Of a stretch of 20,200 bases of DNA, positions 1 to 7,874 are shown piece by piece (within the stretch, counting starts at the first letter, position 1; each line of letters opens with the position of its first letter). Under the pieces are notes generated by a model. That model did no database searches. It saw only the letters and a list, made by a program, of their open reading frames with translations, and was not told where the DNA came from. The position numbers and the translations under genes were made by a program. The stretch is from Clostridia bacterium. GTDB taxonomy: Bacteria > Bacillota > Clostridia > Oscillospirales > Ruminococcaceae. The DNA lies in assembly GCA_003246805.1 (NCBI GenBank), contig QKDG01000169.1:1-20200 (forward strand), written 5' to 3'.

Positions 1-821
1 GTGAATAGAATTACAACCCCCTCAGCAATAAGAAATCTGTAAAGTTTTTTTGTTTTTATCATGCTGAGCAAAAGATAAATAATGCCAGAGATTATCATCA
101 GATGTGTTCCTGATACGGCGATAATATGGCCAATACCCACACGATACAACTGAGTTTTTACACTACTGTCAAGCTCAGATTTATCACCACAGATAATAGC
201 CCCCAAAAAAGCACCCTCGTCACCTGGCAGAGTTTTGGTAATTATATTAAAAATATAATCCCTGTATTGCTTTATAGATTTAAACGGGTTGATTGAACCC
301 GATTTATATACGCTAAATGTATTTATCTGACTAACCTCAAGAAAAACCTTTTTCGCATTATAGTAATCCTTTGCAGGGAAAGCTATGGAGTTTTGAATCT
401 CATTAAAAGCGCCTTCAAATTCAATAGTATCATAATAATCTATATCAATATCTGTTGAATACAATAAAACATTAGCATTTATATTGCCGTTTATTTTCCC
501 CTTAACCTCATATAAAGACTTGTTATTGCTATACTGCTTGAATTCAGTCACCTCGCCTTTAAAAGAAGCTGTCCGGCCACTGAATTCGAGTATATTAGAA
601 CTCACATATCCCGAATAAGCTATATTTACTATTACAGCTATGCAGAATACCAATGAAGTCAATAAAACCTGTTTCTTGCATTTTTCAAATAGTATAAAAT
701 AAGCAATCGCAAAAATTATTATAGCAGATATGCTGATAATTTTAATATAATAAGAAAAAAATGACGCAAAAAACAGCCCGGCAATATAAGATAAGCCAAT
801 GTAAGCCATTTTTCTCGTCAT
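1..821 (-). CDS. comEC: ComEC/Rec2-type DNA uptake channel, N-terminal part (cut by window edge)
   Basis: Reading the minus strand from an ATG at 821 gives 273 residues with no stop before the window edge; the C-terminal part lies outside. The start has a good ribosome site (AAAGGGGTG) 18 nt after the preceding phosphoribosyltransferase gene. The N-terminus has hydrophobic segments at about residues 6-24, 29-45 and 52-68. A soluble stretch at about 80-190 corresponds to the DUF4131 region of this family. Residues 229-241 (GIGHIIAVSGTHL) match the hallmark start of the ComEC Competence domain, and GDKSEL at 212-217 also fits. Family members form the inner-membrane channel that passes single-stranded DNA into the cytoplasm during transformation, but many clostridia carry comEC without known competence. 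It is the fourth gene of the alaS operon. The family call is firm; completeness cannot be judged. Confidence 0.88.
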   Translation of the reverse strand, partial: MTRKMAYIGLSYIAGLFFASFFSYYIKIISISAIIIFAIAYFILFEKCKKQVLLTSLVFCIAVIVNIAYSGYVSSNILEFSGRTASFKGEVTEFKQYSNNKSLYEVKGKINGNINANVLLYSTDIDIDYYDTIEFEGAFNEIQNSIAFPAKDYYNAKKVFLEVSQINTFSVYKSGSINPFKSIKQYRDYIFNIITKTLPGDEGAFLGAIICGDKSELDSSVKTQLYRVGIGHIIAVSGTHLMIISGIIYLLLSMIKTKKLYRFLIAEGVVILF

Positions 822-839
822 TTTTTTCACCCCTTTAAA

Positions 840-1379
840 TTATGTAAAAAACAGAGGCAGTTTTTCAAGGAATATTATGTCTGTTCTATCAGCCGCTTCA
901 CCCTCAGCAAGTACAGCACTTTTTGCAACAATATTAGCATTTGCCTGATTCAGCAGTTTTTCAACCGCAGTTAAGGATTCACCCGTGCTGATAACGTCAT
1001 CGACTATTGCAACATTTTTACCCGATAAATAATCAGCCTCATTCTTATCAAGATATAAGGTTTGTGTTCCTGCTGTTGTTATAGAATGTACATTGACAGA
1101 TATAGGCTCACGCATATATGCTTTGACTGATTTTCTTGCCACAATATATTTAATGCCAAGCTGCTTTGCAAGCTCATACGCAAGGGGAATCCCCTTTGAT
1201 TCTGCCGTGACAATAACATCACAAGAGGGGAGCTTTTTTATAAGCTCTCTCGCGCAATTTTCTGTAAGCTCAACATCAGAAAACATCACAAATGCCGCAA
1301 TCGATAATTTTTCGTTTATAGGGCAAATCGGTAGCTCTCTTTTAAGCCCTGCAACCTCTAAAGTGTAAAATTTATCCAT
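840..1379 (-). CDS. Phosphoribosyltransferase, adenine PRTase-like
   Basis: This 179-residue type I phosphoribosyltransferase carries the PRPP-binding loop AIVDDVISTGES at residues 124-135, with the two acidic residues followed by the small-residue turn typical of the family. The length and the upstream TAESKGIPLAYELA stretch fit adenine phosphoribosyltransferase, which makes AMP from adenine and PRPP in purine salvage. Xanthine-type or regulatory PRT paralogs share this motif, so the base specificity is an inference and no gene symbol is given. The start has AAAGGAG 9 nt upstream and follows the HIT gene by 18 nt. It is the third gene of the alanine T-box operon, between the HIT protein and comEC. 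Cytoplasmic, with no membrane segment. Confidence 0.8.
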   Translation of the reverse strand: MDKFYTLEVAGLKRELPICPINEKLSIAAFVMFSDVELTENCARELIKKLPSCDVIVTAESKGIPLAYELAKQLGIKYIVARKSVKAYMREPISVNVHSITTAGTQTLYLDKNEADYLSGKNVAIVDDVISTGESLTAVEKLLNQANANIVAKSAVLAEGEAADRTDIIFLEKLPLFFT

Positions 1380-1397
1380 AAAAATGCTCCTTTCACG

Positions 1398-1736
1398 TTA
1401 TCCTGCCGGCCACTCTAACTTTCTTCCTGCTAAAAGATGAAAATGCAAATGGAAAACAGTCTGCCCTGCACTTTCTCCACAGTTATTTACTATCCTAAAA
1501 CCGTCCTGAATATTAAGCTCTTTTGCAAGCTTTGCTATTACCTCAAAAATATGTGAAATTACAGTTGAGTTTTCAGGGGTAATCTCTGCTGCCGAGGATA
1601 TATGCTCCTTTGGAATAATAAGATAATGAATAGGAGCAGTTGGTGCTATATCCTCAAATACATAAACCAGCTCATCTTCATAAATCTTTTTACTTGGGAT
1701 TTCACCTGCAACAATTTTACAGAAAATACAGTCCAT
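1398..1736 (-). CDS. HIT-family nucleotide hydrolase (HinT-like)
   Basis: This 112-residue protein is the size of a bacterial HinT. The histidine triad is at H96, H98 and H100 in the motif QTVFHLHFHLL (92-102), with H100 close to the position of the nucleophile. The N-terminal DCIFCKIVAGEIPSK is also classic, with two cysteines (C3, C6) of the zinc-binding kind found in Gram-positive members. HinT proteins hydrolyse nucleoside phosphoramidates and aminoacyl-adenylates. That fits its place 10 nt after alaS in the same operon, since released alanyl-adenylate would be a plausible substrate (inference). The start has AAGGAGGATT directly upstream. Cytoplasmic; nothing is missing. Confidence 0.93.
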   Translation of the reverse strand: MDCIFCKIVAGEIPSKKIYEDELVYVFEDIAPTAPIHYLIIPKEHISSAAEITPENSTVISHIFEVIAKLAKELNIQDGFRIVNNCGESAGQTVFHLHFHLLAGRKLEWPAG

Positions 1737-1746
1737 ATAATCCTCC

Positions 1747-4389
1747 TTATTTAATCATGCCTGAAATTATATCGGTTAAAGCCGATAAAGCTTCATCAAT
1801 TTTAAACTTGTCAACGATTCCTGCCATAGCACTGTCAGGGCGACCTCCGCCCTTTCCGTTTGTGATGGCTGAAACCTCCTTTGCTATTTTCCCTGCATGG
1901 GCACCTTTTTCAATTGCTTCTTTTCCGCATGAAACCACAAATGAACCAGCTGTTCCATTTACTCCCGCAAAAACTGCAATAATGTTTGCCTCTTTATCAC
2001 GGATTTTATCGGCCATTGCCCTCAATACATCTGATTTTACCGGGTTAAAGTAGGCTGAAACAAGTCTTACACCATCTATTTCAATCGCCTTGTCAAACAA
2101 TCCGTTTACTCTGAAACTTGCTATTTCGTTATTCAGCTCTTCAATTTCTTTTTGAAGTTCCTTCACTTCTGCTGTAATTGAAGTACATTTAGCAACAAGC
2201 TCATTGGTATTTGCAAGCTTAAGAGCAAGACAAGCATCGTTAATTGTTGATGTTTTTAAGCTCAGCAATTCAAGAACTCCTGTTCCTGTTACAGCTTCAA
2301 TTCTTCTTACACCAGCCGCAACTGAGCTTTCAGATATAATTTTGAAAAGGCCTATTTTAGACGTGTTGTCAACGTGAGTTCCACCACAGAACTCCATAGA
2401 AGCTGAATTTACATTAACTACCCTTACAACATCACCATATTTTTCACCAAAAAGCGCCATAGCACCAAGCTTTTTAGCCTCATCAATTGCCATTTCATCA
2501 ACAACGACATCAAGTGACGAAAGAATATATGCGTTTACCATATTTTCTACCTTGGCGATTTCTTCGCTTGTCATTGCAGAAAAATGATTGAAGTCAAAAC
2601 GGCAATAAGATGAATTTACAAGCTGACCTGCCTGATGAACATGGTCACCCAGAATTTTTCTTAGAGCAGATTGTAGCAAATGTGCGCTTGTATGATTTCT
2701 CATTGTTGAAAGTCGCAAATCTTTATCAATACTTGCCACAACCTTATTTTTAACTGAAAAGCTACCTGCGTCAACTGTTCCTATGTGTATAATCTGCCCA
2801 CCAGCAAGCTTTTTAGTATCGCTTACAATAAAGGTGCTTTCACCAATGGATATTACACCATTATCCCCAACTTGCCCACCACTTTCTGCATAAAAAGGTG
2901 TTTTGTCAAGGATAATTATTGCATCATCACCCTCAGAGATTTGTTCACAAGGCTGTGAGTCAATAAATAAACCAAGTATTTCTGCTTTGTCATCAAATAC
3001 TTTGTATCCTGTGAAAATGGTATGAGGCAAGTCAAGATTGCTCATATTATCCTCGCTCCATGAAGAACCTGTCTTTGACTTTCTGTCCTGCCTTGCTGTT
3101 TCTTTCTGCTGCTTTAAAAGCTCGTTAAATCTGTCTTTATCAACTGCTATTCCCTTTTCCTCAGCTATTTCGACAGTAAGGTCAAGCGGGAAACCAAATG
3201 TATCATTAAGCTTGAATGCATCGTCACCAGACAAAATCATTTCCTTATTATCAGAAATAATACGGTTAAGGATATTATTCAAAAGCTCCATTCCATTATC
3301 AACAGTTTTTGCAAAGTTTTCTTCTTCTATCCTTATTACTTTCTTTATATATTCAGCTTTTTCAAAAAGCTCAGGATATGCCGACAAATTCTCGTTAATA
3401 ACCGTATCGCAAACCTTGAACAGGAAAGGTTCTTTAATTCCGAGTAATCTTCCGTGACGTGCTGCACGCCTTAGTAAGCGCCTTAAAACATAACCTCTGC
3501 CAACATTTGAAGGCAAAATTCCATCAGAAATCATAAAAGTTGTGCTGCGGATATGGTCAGTTATAACACGAAGAGAAACGTCTGTCTTTTCATCCTTTTT
3601 GTATTCAACATCTGCAAATTCGATAACATGCTTCATAATATTCTGAACAGTGTCAACCTCAAAAAGATTGTCAACACTCTGCATCATGCAGGCAAGCCTT
3701 TCAAGCCCCATACCTGTATCGATATTAGGCTTCTCCATTTTTTCATAATTGCCTTTTCCATCACTGTTGAACTGTGTGAAAACAAGGTTCCAGACCTCTA
3801 CATAGCGGTCACAGTCGCAGCCCACCATACAGTCTGGTGAACCACAGCCCTTTTCCTCACCCCTGTCAAAATAAATCTCTGAACAAGGTCCGCAAGGGCC
3901 TGAGCCATGCTCCCAGAAGTTATCGGCTTTGCCAAGGCGAACCATATGCGATGGGTCAACCCCACGATGCTTTGTCCAGATGTCGTAGGCTTCGTCATCC
4001 TGCTCATAAACAGATACATATAGCTTTTCCTTAGGCATTTCAAGAACCTCAGTAAAAAACTCCCATGCCCATTGGGTAGCTTCTTCCTTAAAATAATCCC
4101 CGAATGAAAAGTTGCCAAGCATTTCAAAATATGTGCCGTGACGCGATGTCTTGCCTACTCTTTCGATATCGGGTGTTCTGATGCATTTCTGGCATGTTGT
4201 TACCCTGACATTCGGCGGTGTTTGTGTTCCTAAAAAATATGGCTTTAAAGGTGCCATTCCTGAATTGATAAGCAATAAGCTGTTGTCGCCCTGTGGCACT
4301 AATGAAAAGCTGTTTAAGCGAGTATGCCGCTTGCTTTCAAAAAACGAAAGATATTTCTCTCTTAATTCATTAAGACCTGTCCATTTCAT
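1747..4389 (-). CDS. alaS: Alanyl-tRNA synthetase
   Basis: At 880 residues this is a full-length alanyl-tRNA synthetase, which charges tRNA-Ala with alanine. The N-terminal class II catalytic domain is clear: the motif 2 region includes the RHGTYFEMLGNFSFGDYF stretch and the zinc-loop cysteines follow near CGSPDCMVGCDCD. The editing domain carries its metal-binding residues H566 and H570 in HTSAH, and C668 and H672 in CGGTH. A coiled-coil/C-Ala region follows, ending in the glycine-rich GGGRPDSAMAG typical of the family, so both charging and proofreading should work. It is the first gene of a four-gene minus-strand operon (alaS, HIT, PRT, comEC) controlled by an alanine T-box at 4411-4642. 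The start has AAAGGGGT upstream. No frameshift or missing motif was seen. Confidence 0.98.
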   Translation of the reverse strand: MKWTGLNELREKYLSFFESKRHTRLNSFSLVPQGDNSLLLINSGMAPLKPYFLGTQTPPNVRVTTCQKCIRTPDIERVGKTSRHGTYFEMLGNFSFGDYFKEEATQWAWEFFTEVLEMPKEKLYVSVYEQDDEAYDIWTKHRGVDPSHMVRLGKADNFWEHGSGPCGPCSEIYFDRGEEKGCGSPDCMVGCDCDRYVEVWNLVFTQFNSDGKGNYEKMEKPNIDTGMGLERLACMMQSVDNLFEVDTVQNIMKHVIEFADVEYKKDEKTDVSLRVITDHIRSTTFMISDGILPSNVGRGYVLRRLLRRAARHGRLLGIKEPFLFKVCDTVINENLSAYPELFEKAEYIKKVIRIEEENFAKTVDNGMELLNNILNRIISDNKEMILSGDDAFKLNDTFGFPLDLTVEIAEEKGIAVDKDRFNELLKQQKETARQDRKSKTGSSWSEDNMSNLDLPHTIFTGYKVFDDKAEILGLFIDSQPCEQISEGDDAIIILDKTPFYAESGGQVGDNGVISIGESTFIVSDTKKLAGGQIIHIGTVDAGSFSVKNKVVASIDKDLRLSTMRNHTSAHLLQSALRKILGDHVHQAGQLVNSSYCRFDFNHFSAMTSEEIAKVENMVNAYILSSLDVVVDEMAIDEAKKLGAMALFGEKYGDVVRVVNVNSASMEFCGGTHVDNTSKIGLFKIISESSVAAGVRRIEAVTGTGVLELLSLKTSTINDACLALKLANTNELVAKCTSITAEVKELQKEIEELNNEIASFRVNGLFDKAIEIDGVRLVSAYFNPVKSDVLRAMADKIRDKEANIIAVFAGVNGTAGSFVVSCGKEAIEKGAHAGKIAKEVSAITNGKGGGRPDSAMAGIVDKFKIDEALSALTDIISGMIK

Positions 4390-4410
4390 AAAACTACCCC
4401 TTTAATTGTT

Positions 4411-4448
4411 AAAAAATAAAAAAGCCCCTCCCGATTGGGACGAAGCTT
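4411..4448 (-). terminator. T-box-controlled terminator before alaS
   Basis: Read on the minus strand, AAGCTTCGTCCC (4437-4448) pairs with GGGAGGGGCTT (4422-4432) around the loop AATC, with one bulged G, and is followed by TTTTTTATTTTTT. The left arm overlaps the strand used by the antiterminator next to the T-box sequence, so the two structures exclude each other. Confidence 0.9.
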
Positions 4449-4642
4449 TCGTGGTACCACCCAAATTGCAGATATAAAATTAAATATCTGCCACTCAAAA
4501 TCTTTAACGCAGAAAATACGTCGCAACTCATCGAAGCGAAACTCAAGGTGGCCCCTGATTCATGATACAGGAGCTTGCACCATACGCTCCCTCTCTGTGC
4601 TATCAATTGAAACAGTTCGTCCTGTCATCGTCATTTATATAC
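4411..4642 (-). promoter_or_regulatory. T-box riboswitch leader, alanine type, upstream of alaS
   Basis: On the minus strand the T-box sequence TTTGGGTGGTACCACG lies at 4452-4467. Upstream is a Stem I with the AG-bulge sequence AGAGAG and an apical hairpin GGAGC/GCTCC around GTATGGTGCAA. The best specifier reading is GCC (alanine) at 4550-4552: it is followed by a purine and sits just before the conserved ACCTTGAG. This agrees with alaS as the next gene. The T-box pairs with uncharged tRNA-Ala and prevents termination at the hairpin 4411-4448. The 5' end is set from the promoter at 4649-4676 and is approximate. Confidence 0.95.
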
Positions 4643-4648
4643 ATATAT

Positions 4649-4676
4649 ATTATATCAAAGCAAAAGTATATGTCAA
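4649..4676 (-). promoter_or_regulatory. Housekeeping promoter of the alaS operon
   Basis: A perfect -35 TTGACA (4671-4676) and perfect -10 TATAAT (4649-4654) are separated by 16 bases on the minus strand. Transcription should start near 4642, just upstream of the T-box Stem I. Confidence 0.85.
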
Positions 4677-4686
4677 GTATCAATAA

Positions 4687-5457
4687 CTATTTTATTGTAT
4701 CCTTAAAATACAAATCATCATTATTACCAGCTAAATACTCATCATCAGGGTTAACTTCTCCCCTTGCATCATAATAAGGCTGAATTATGTGTTTTCTGAT
4801 TTTAGGATATGAGTTAAAGCAAACAATAAGCCCCATAAAAGATAATGGAAAAAAAGGAATGATAATAACAGTTAGCGGGAAAAGCAAATATAAAAAAGCG
4901 CAAACTGCAAACACAGAAATAAATGTAATCATATTTGTTTTAAACTCAATAATTGATAAAGCAAAGGAATTTTTAATTATATCTTTAATTTTTAAATGTA
5001 CTGTTACCATCATTAAATATATATAAAAATGCGTCAAAATAAGTGTAAAAACAAAAAACAATGTCAACCCAAGAAGAACAGCATACAGCATACTTTGATT
5101 CATCATCGCAGCATAATAGTTTGTTGAAACATACATTACATAAATTATTAAAATATCGCTTATTCCAACAATTAGCCCCTGCTTGAAATTCTTTTTAAAG
5201 GCTTCCCAAAAATCTGCAAGAATAAATGCATTTCTTTGAGTTGCATAATTTTTTAAAATTTTGCAAAAAGCAGCTGTTGCAGGGCCTATTGTAATTAAAG
5301 GCAAGCAAAAAATAAAATATAATATATTGAGATACATAAGTTTCCAGAATTTCCTTAAATAAATCTGAAAAAACAATATAAATCTGTTTTCCTGATTTTC
5401 ATTCTTCGAAACGCCTTTGCCCTCTTTTGTTAAATCACCGAATAAAAAATTCTTCAC
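4687..5457 (-). CDS. DUF624/YesL-like membrane protein
   Basis: From a GTG start at 5457 this is a 256-residue polytopic membrane protein. The N-terminal FGDLTKEGKGV followed by a basic helix, and then LPLITIGPATAA (residues 52-63), match the DUF624 (YesL) family. About five hydrophobic segments follow, at roughly 42-58, 95-112, 120-142, 165-190 and 195-215. The family's role is not well established; some members sit near sugar transport genes. A longer reading from an ATG at 5502 would overlap spoIIM. The GTG is preferred because AAAGGAG lies 6 nt before it and family members begin at this point (MKN..FGDFT..GKGV type). It follows spoIIM by 11 nt, so the two are probably co-transcribed. Confidence 0.82.
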   Translation of the reverse strand: MKNFLFGDLTKEGKGVSKNENQENRFILFFQIYLRKFWKLMYLNILYFIFCLPLITIGPATAAFCKILKNYATQRNAFILADFWEAFKKNFKQGLIVGISDILIIYVMYVSTNYYAAMMNQSMLYAVLLGLTLFFVFTLILTHFYIYLMMVTVHLKIKDIIKNSFALSIIEFKTNMITFISVFAVCAFLYLLFPLTVIIIPFFPLSFMGLIVCFNSYPKIRKHIIQPYYDARGEVNPDDEYLAGNNDDLYFKDTIK

Positions 5458-5468
5458 TTTATTCTCCT

Positions 5469-6080
5469 TTATTTTAAAATCCAAGAAAAAGCCAGTGCAC
5501 ATAACGAATCAATAATTGCTGCTGCAATCATAAGTATTTCTAATACAGCAAATTTTTGAAAGTATAATTTTGTTGTAATATTCAATGTATGTGATTTTGA
5601 AGAAAAGAACGAATTCCTTGCTAAAATATTTGACTGCTTTATAGCTTCTCTTACGCCTATTACCAAAGCAAAAACAATAACAAGCTCGTATGGAATAATA
5701 AGCAGAACTATTATTATAACGCCCTTGAAACCATAAATTGCATATATCTGTGCAAGTGATGCCCCCAAACCAAGCCCTTTGAAAAATGGAACCGCAAGCT
5801 CAAATGGCTGTGATATTGACCAAAATCCTAAGATAAATGTGATAAACAACTGCAAGGATGAAGATAGCAAGGAATCAAAAAATATATTAAATATCGTTTT
5901 TTCTGCCCGCCCCTCAACAAAGCCCTGAGCCGAAAAAGTAAGCTTATTTACATAAGCTTCACTCATCCCACAATATGCGAGGGAGCCTATTAAAACTCCC
6001 CCAAGCATTATTCCTATTAAAAGGATAAAAAAACTGTTCTTTTCAATAAAATTGTTCGCTGAGTTATTTGAAGTTTCCAT
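5469..6080 (-). CDS. spoIIM: Stage II sporulation protein M family membrane protein
   Basis: This 203-residue membrane protein resembles SpoIIM. It has an N-terminal transmembrane helix (about 16-36), a soluble loop, hydrophobic segments at about 75-95, 100-115, 118-140 and 175-200, and the central FFKGLGLGASLAQIYAIYG pattern (G-rich helix then IYG) characteristic of the family. In Bacillus, SpoIIM joins SpoIID and SpoIIP in the engulfment machine that remodels septal peptidoglycan. Wider SpoIIM-domain (DUF95) proteins also occur outside sporulation, so the sporulation role is an inference, supported by the PdaA-like deacetylase elsewhere in the window. The ribosome site is AAAGGACG, 7 nt before ATG. 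It is followed 11 nt later by the DUF624 gene. Confidence 0.8.
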   Translation of the reverse strand: METSNNSANNFIEKNSFFILLIGIMLGGVLIGSLAYCGMSEAYVNKLTFSAQGFVEGRAEKTIFNIFFDSLLSSSLQLFITFILGFWSISQPFELAVPFFKGLGLGASLAQIYAIYGFKGVIIIVLLIIPYELVIVFALVIGVREAIKQSNILARNSFFSSKSHTLNITTKLYFQKFAVLEILMIAAAIIDSLCALAFSWILK

Positions 6081-6101
6081 ATTACTCGTCCTTTACATTT
6101 A

Positions 6102-6119
6102 ATATTAGTACACTAATAT
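6102..6119. promoter_or_regulatory. Inverted repeat upstream of spoIIM (possible operator)
   Basis: A perfect 8-bp inverted repeat, ATATTAGT-AC-ACTAATAT, lies 22 nt before the spoIIM start codon, in the 63-nt gap after proC. It falls where a promoter would lie. A GCATATT overlapping it resembles a sigma-E -35 element, but no matching -10 was found. It has no U-tract, so it is unlikely to be a terminator. Confidence 0.35.
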
Positions 6120-6143
6120 GCAAGGACAAATATATATATTACT

Positions 6144-6944
6144 TTATTTTGAAAGTTCATATGCCCTGTTTGTACAGGCACAACAGGCTTTATTTATAAT
6201 CCCCAACAAATCTGAATTGTAAAATTCGTCGAGGCCTTTTAATGTTGTTCCACCTGGTGAGGATACCATTTTAATGAGTTCATCAATACTATATCCTGAA
6301 TCAGTAATCATTTTAGCTGACCCAATTAATACTTGTGAGAACAAAGCCTTTGCTGTTTGTTCGTCAATATTTTGCTCATTTGCATAGTCAATAAACCCTT
6401 TTGCAAAAAGATAAATAAAAGCAGGACTACTACCATTAATAGCGATAATTTCCTTCATTTTATTCTTATCAATTACCGCAATTTCACCGCAGGAAGCAAA
6501 TATATCACATACAAGCTTAAATTCATCTTCACATGTATACTCTGATTTTGACAAAGCAGTAGCTCCTGCACCTAACAATAAAGGAGTGTTTGGCATTACA
6601 AGAACGACCTTTGCGTTTGGTATAGTTTTAGCTTTTATATAGTCATCAGTTATTCCAGCCGCTATTGATATAATCACTTTTTCTTCTGTAATAAACGAAG
6701 AAATATCATCAAGCAACTCATCAAACATCTGTGGCTTGACAGCTAAAAATATATATTTGCAATTTTTGCATATTTCCTGAGCATTTTCAAGGGGAGCTGT
6801 GCCGAATTCCTTTAAAGAATTCAGCTTAGTCTTGTCGATGTCAGTTGCAAATAATGCAATTTCTTTGGATAACGAGCTGTTTGCTATCCCTTTTATTATG
6901 GCTGTTCCCATATTGCCAGTACCAATAAAACCTATTTTGTTCAT
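6144..6944 (-). CDS. proC: Pyrroline-5-carboxylate reductase
   Basis: This 266-residue protein has the usual length of ProC, the NADPH-dependent last step of proline synthesis (pyrroline-5-carboxylate to proline). The Rossmann nucleotide loop GFIGTGNMG is at residues 5-13. The family signatures VLVMPNTPLLLGAGATALS and, near the C-terminus, SPGGTTLKGL are intact. The position that reads GSGPAY in many ProC proteins is GSSPAF here, a conservative change. Its own promoter lies at 6974-7002, so it is probably transcribed separately from folT. Cytoplasmic, with no anomalies. Confidence 0.96.
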   Translation of the reverse strand: MNKIGFIGTGNMGTAIIKGIANSSLSKEIALFATDIDKTKLNSLKEFGTAPLENAQEICKNCKYIFLAVKPQMFDELLDDISSFITEEKVIISIAAGITDDYIKAKTIPNAKVVLVMPNTPLLLGAGATALSKSEYTCEDEFKLVCDIFASCGEIAVIDKNKMKEIIAINGSSPAFIYLFAKGFIDYANEQNIDEQTAKALFSQVLIGSAKMITDSGYSIDELIKMVSSPGGTTLKGLDEFYNSDLLGIINKACCACTNRAYELSK

Positions 6945-6973
6945 AATTTTTACCCTTCGTATTTTTTTATACT

Positions 6974-7002
6974 ATTATAAGGCAAAATTAATAAAAAATC
7001 AA
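6974..7002 (-). promoter_or_regulatory. Promoter of proC
   Basis: -35 TTGATT (6997-7002), 17-nt spacer and perfect -10 TATAAT (6974-6979) on the minus strand, in the 69-nt gap between the folT stop and the proC start. Confidence 0.7.
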
Positions 7003-7013
7003 CAAGTATTATA

Positions 7014-7625
7014 TTAGTAGACCTTTTTAAATACCCTGTTGTATGCTGTCATTATACTTGGGAGCATAACTGACATAATAACAATATCTATCGGCAGTTG
7101 CAAAGTATTTTTGATTATTCTTGCGTATAAGGCTGGCCACGCAAAAGCGGCAGGGCCAGTCATCAAATATCGATTTAATGAATTGATAAGTATATAGCAA
7201 ACAATAATAACTGTAATCCTTGCTATTGCAAGCCTTGATATTGATTTAAAAGATAATGCTGAATTTATTTTCTTAAAATCAACGGAATTATGGATTTTAT
7301 GATAAAGCATAACCCCAAAAATCAAGCCCTCGATGGCATAGGTAAGAGTGTATCCAACAAAATACCCACCACCAGTCGGCGCCATAAAGTACCCTAAAAC
7401 ATCACCGATTGCACCCGCAAAAAAAGCGACAGAAGGGCCATAAAGCATACCTATTGTTGCAAGCGCTAAGAAAGCAAATGTAATTCTTAAATTATCAGTA
7501 ACATAAACCGTAGCAAATATTTTAAGCACAATATACAGTGCTATCAGCATTCCTGTAACCGATAAAGTAACAGGACTTTTAAGTTCATTTGCAGAATTTT
7601 TAAAAACAGATAAGAAGCCTTTCAT
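7014..7625 (-). CDS. folT: ECF transporter substrate-binding (S) component for folate
   Basis: This 203-residue protein has about six hydrophobic helices and the pattern of an ECF-transporter S component. Examples are TLSVTGMLIALYIVLKIF near the start, then LRITFAFLALATIGMLYGP and GGYFVGYTLTYAIEGLIFG. It would capture folate and dock with a shared energising module (EcfA/A'/T), which is not in this window. Folate specificity is supported mainly by the THF riboswitch directly upstream (7737-7843), since the S-component family alone does not fix the ligand. A GGAGGT ribosome site lies 8 nt before ATG. It appears monocistronic, because proC has its own promoter. Confidence 0.9.
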   Translation of the reverse strand: MKGFLSVFKNSANELKSPVTLSVTGMLIALYIVLKIFATVYVTDNLRITFAFLALATIGMLYGPSVAFFAGAIGDVLGYFMAPTGGGYFVGYTLTYAIEGLIFGVMLYHKIHNSVDFKKINSALSFKSISRLAIARITVIIVCYILINSLNRYLMTGPAAFAWPALYARIIKNTLQLPIDIVIMSVMLPSIMTAYNRVFKKVY

Positions 7626-7736
7626 AATTTAATACCTCCAAATAAAATGTACAGGTTATGTACAAGCATATACAAAACCTTAATAATGCTGTTTTGCATA
7701 AGCCGGAGTATTAAAGAATAAAAGACTCCCTCTATG

Positions 7737-7843
7737 CATTCAGCGGGATGCGAAAACTATACCGCAATCCTTTTTAGGATTTTCGTTCCGGCAGCAACTC
7801 CCCGTCTGCCAAACACTTAACGCATAATTTTCTACTCTGTATG
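7737..7843 (-). promoter_or_regulatory. Tetrahydrofolate (THF) riboswitch upstream of folT
   Basis: On the minus strand the order GAGTAG, GCGTTAAGTG, GGAACGAA, GCGGT and GCATCCCGC reproduces the conserved core of the THF riboswitch. Helices pair well: P1 CATACAG/CTGAATG with one A.A mismatch, P2 AAAATTAT/ATAGTTTT, P3 TTTGGCAG/CTGCCGGA, and an AATCC/GGATT hairpin. The 111 nt to folT hold competing stems: GGAGT/ACTCC, the hairpin TGTACA/TGTACA (7648-7664), and an AACCT (7653-7657) that can pair either with upstream AGGTT or with the ribosome site at 7634-7639. No U-tract terminator is clear, so control of translation is likely (inference). The pfkA stop is only 31 nt upstream, and no convincing own promoter was found. 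Confidence 0.93.
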
Positions 7844-7874
7844 CTATCTATAATAAAAAACAACAGACAAATAA

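Noticed and set aside
3038..3457. Plus-strand open frame opposite alaS
   Set aside because: It is antisense to a strongly conserved gene, has no ribosome site or recognisable domain, and reflects codon bias of alaS. The same holds for 1640-2053, 3553-3840 and the minus-strand frame 3798-4127.
4572..4574. GCT as the alanine specifier codon of the alaS T-box
   Set aside because: It is part of the apical GGAGC/GCTCC stem of Stem I; GCC at 4550-4552 fits the specifier position better.
4409..4606. Minus-strand frame of 65 codons upstream of alaS
   Set aside because: It lies inside the T-box leader, whose RNA structure explains the sequence.
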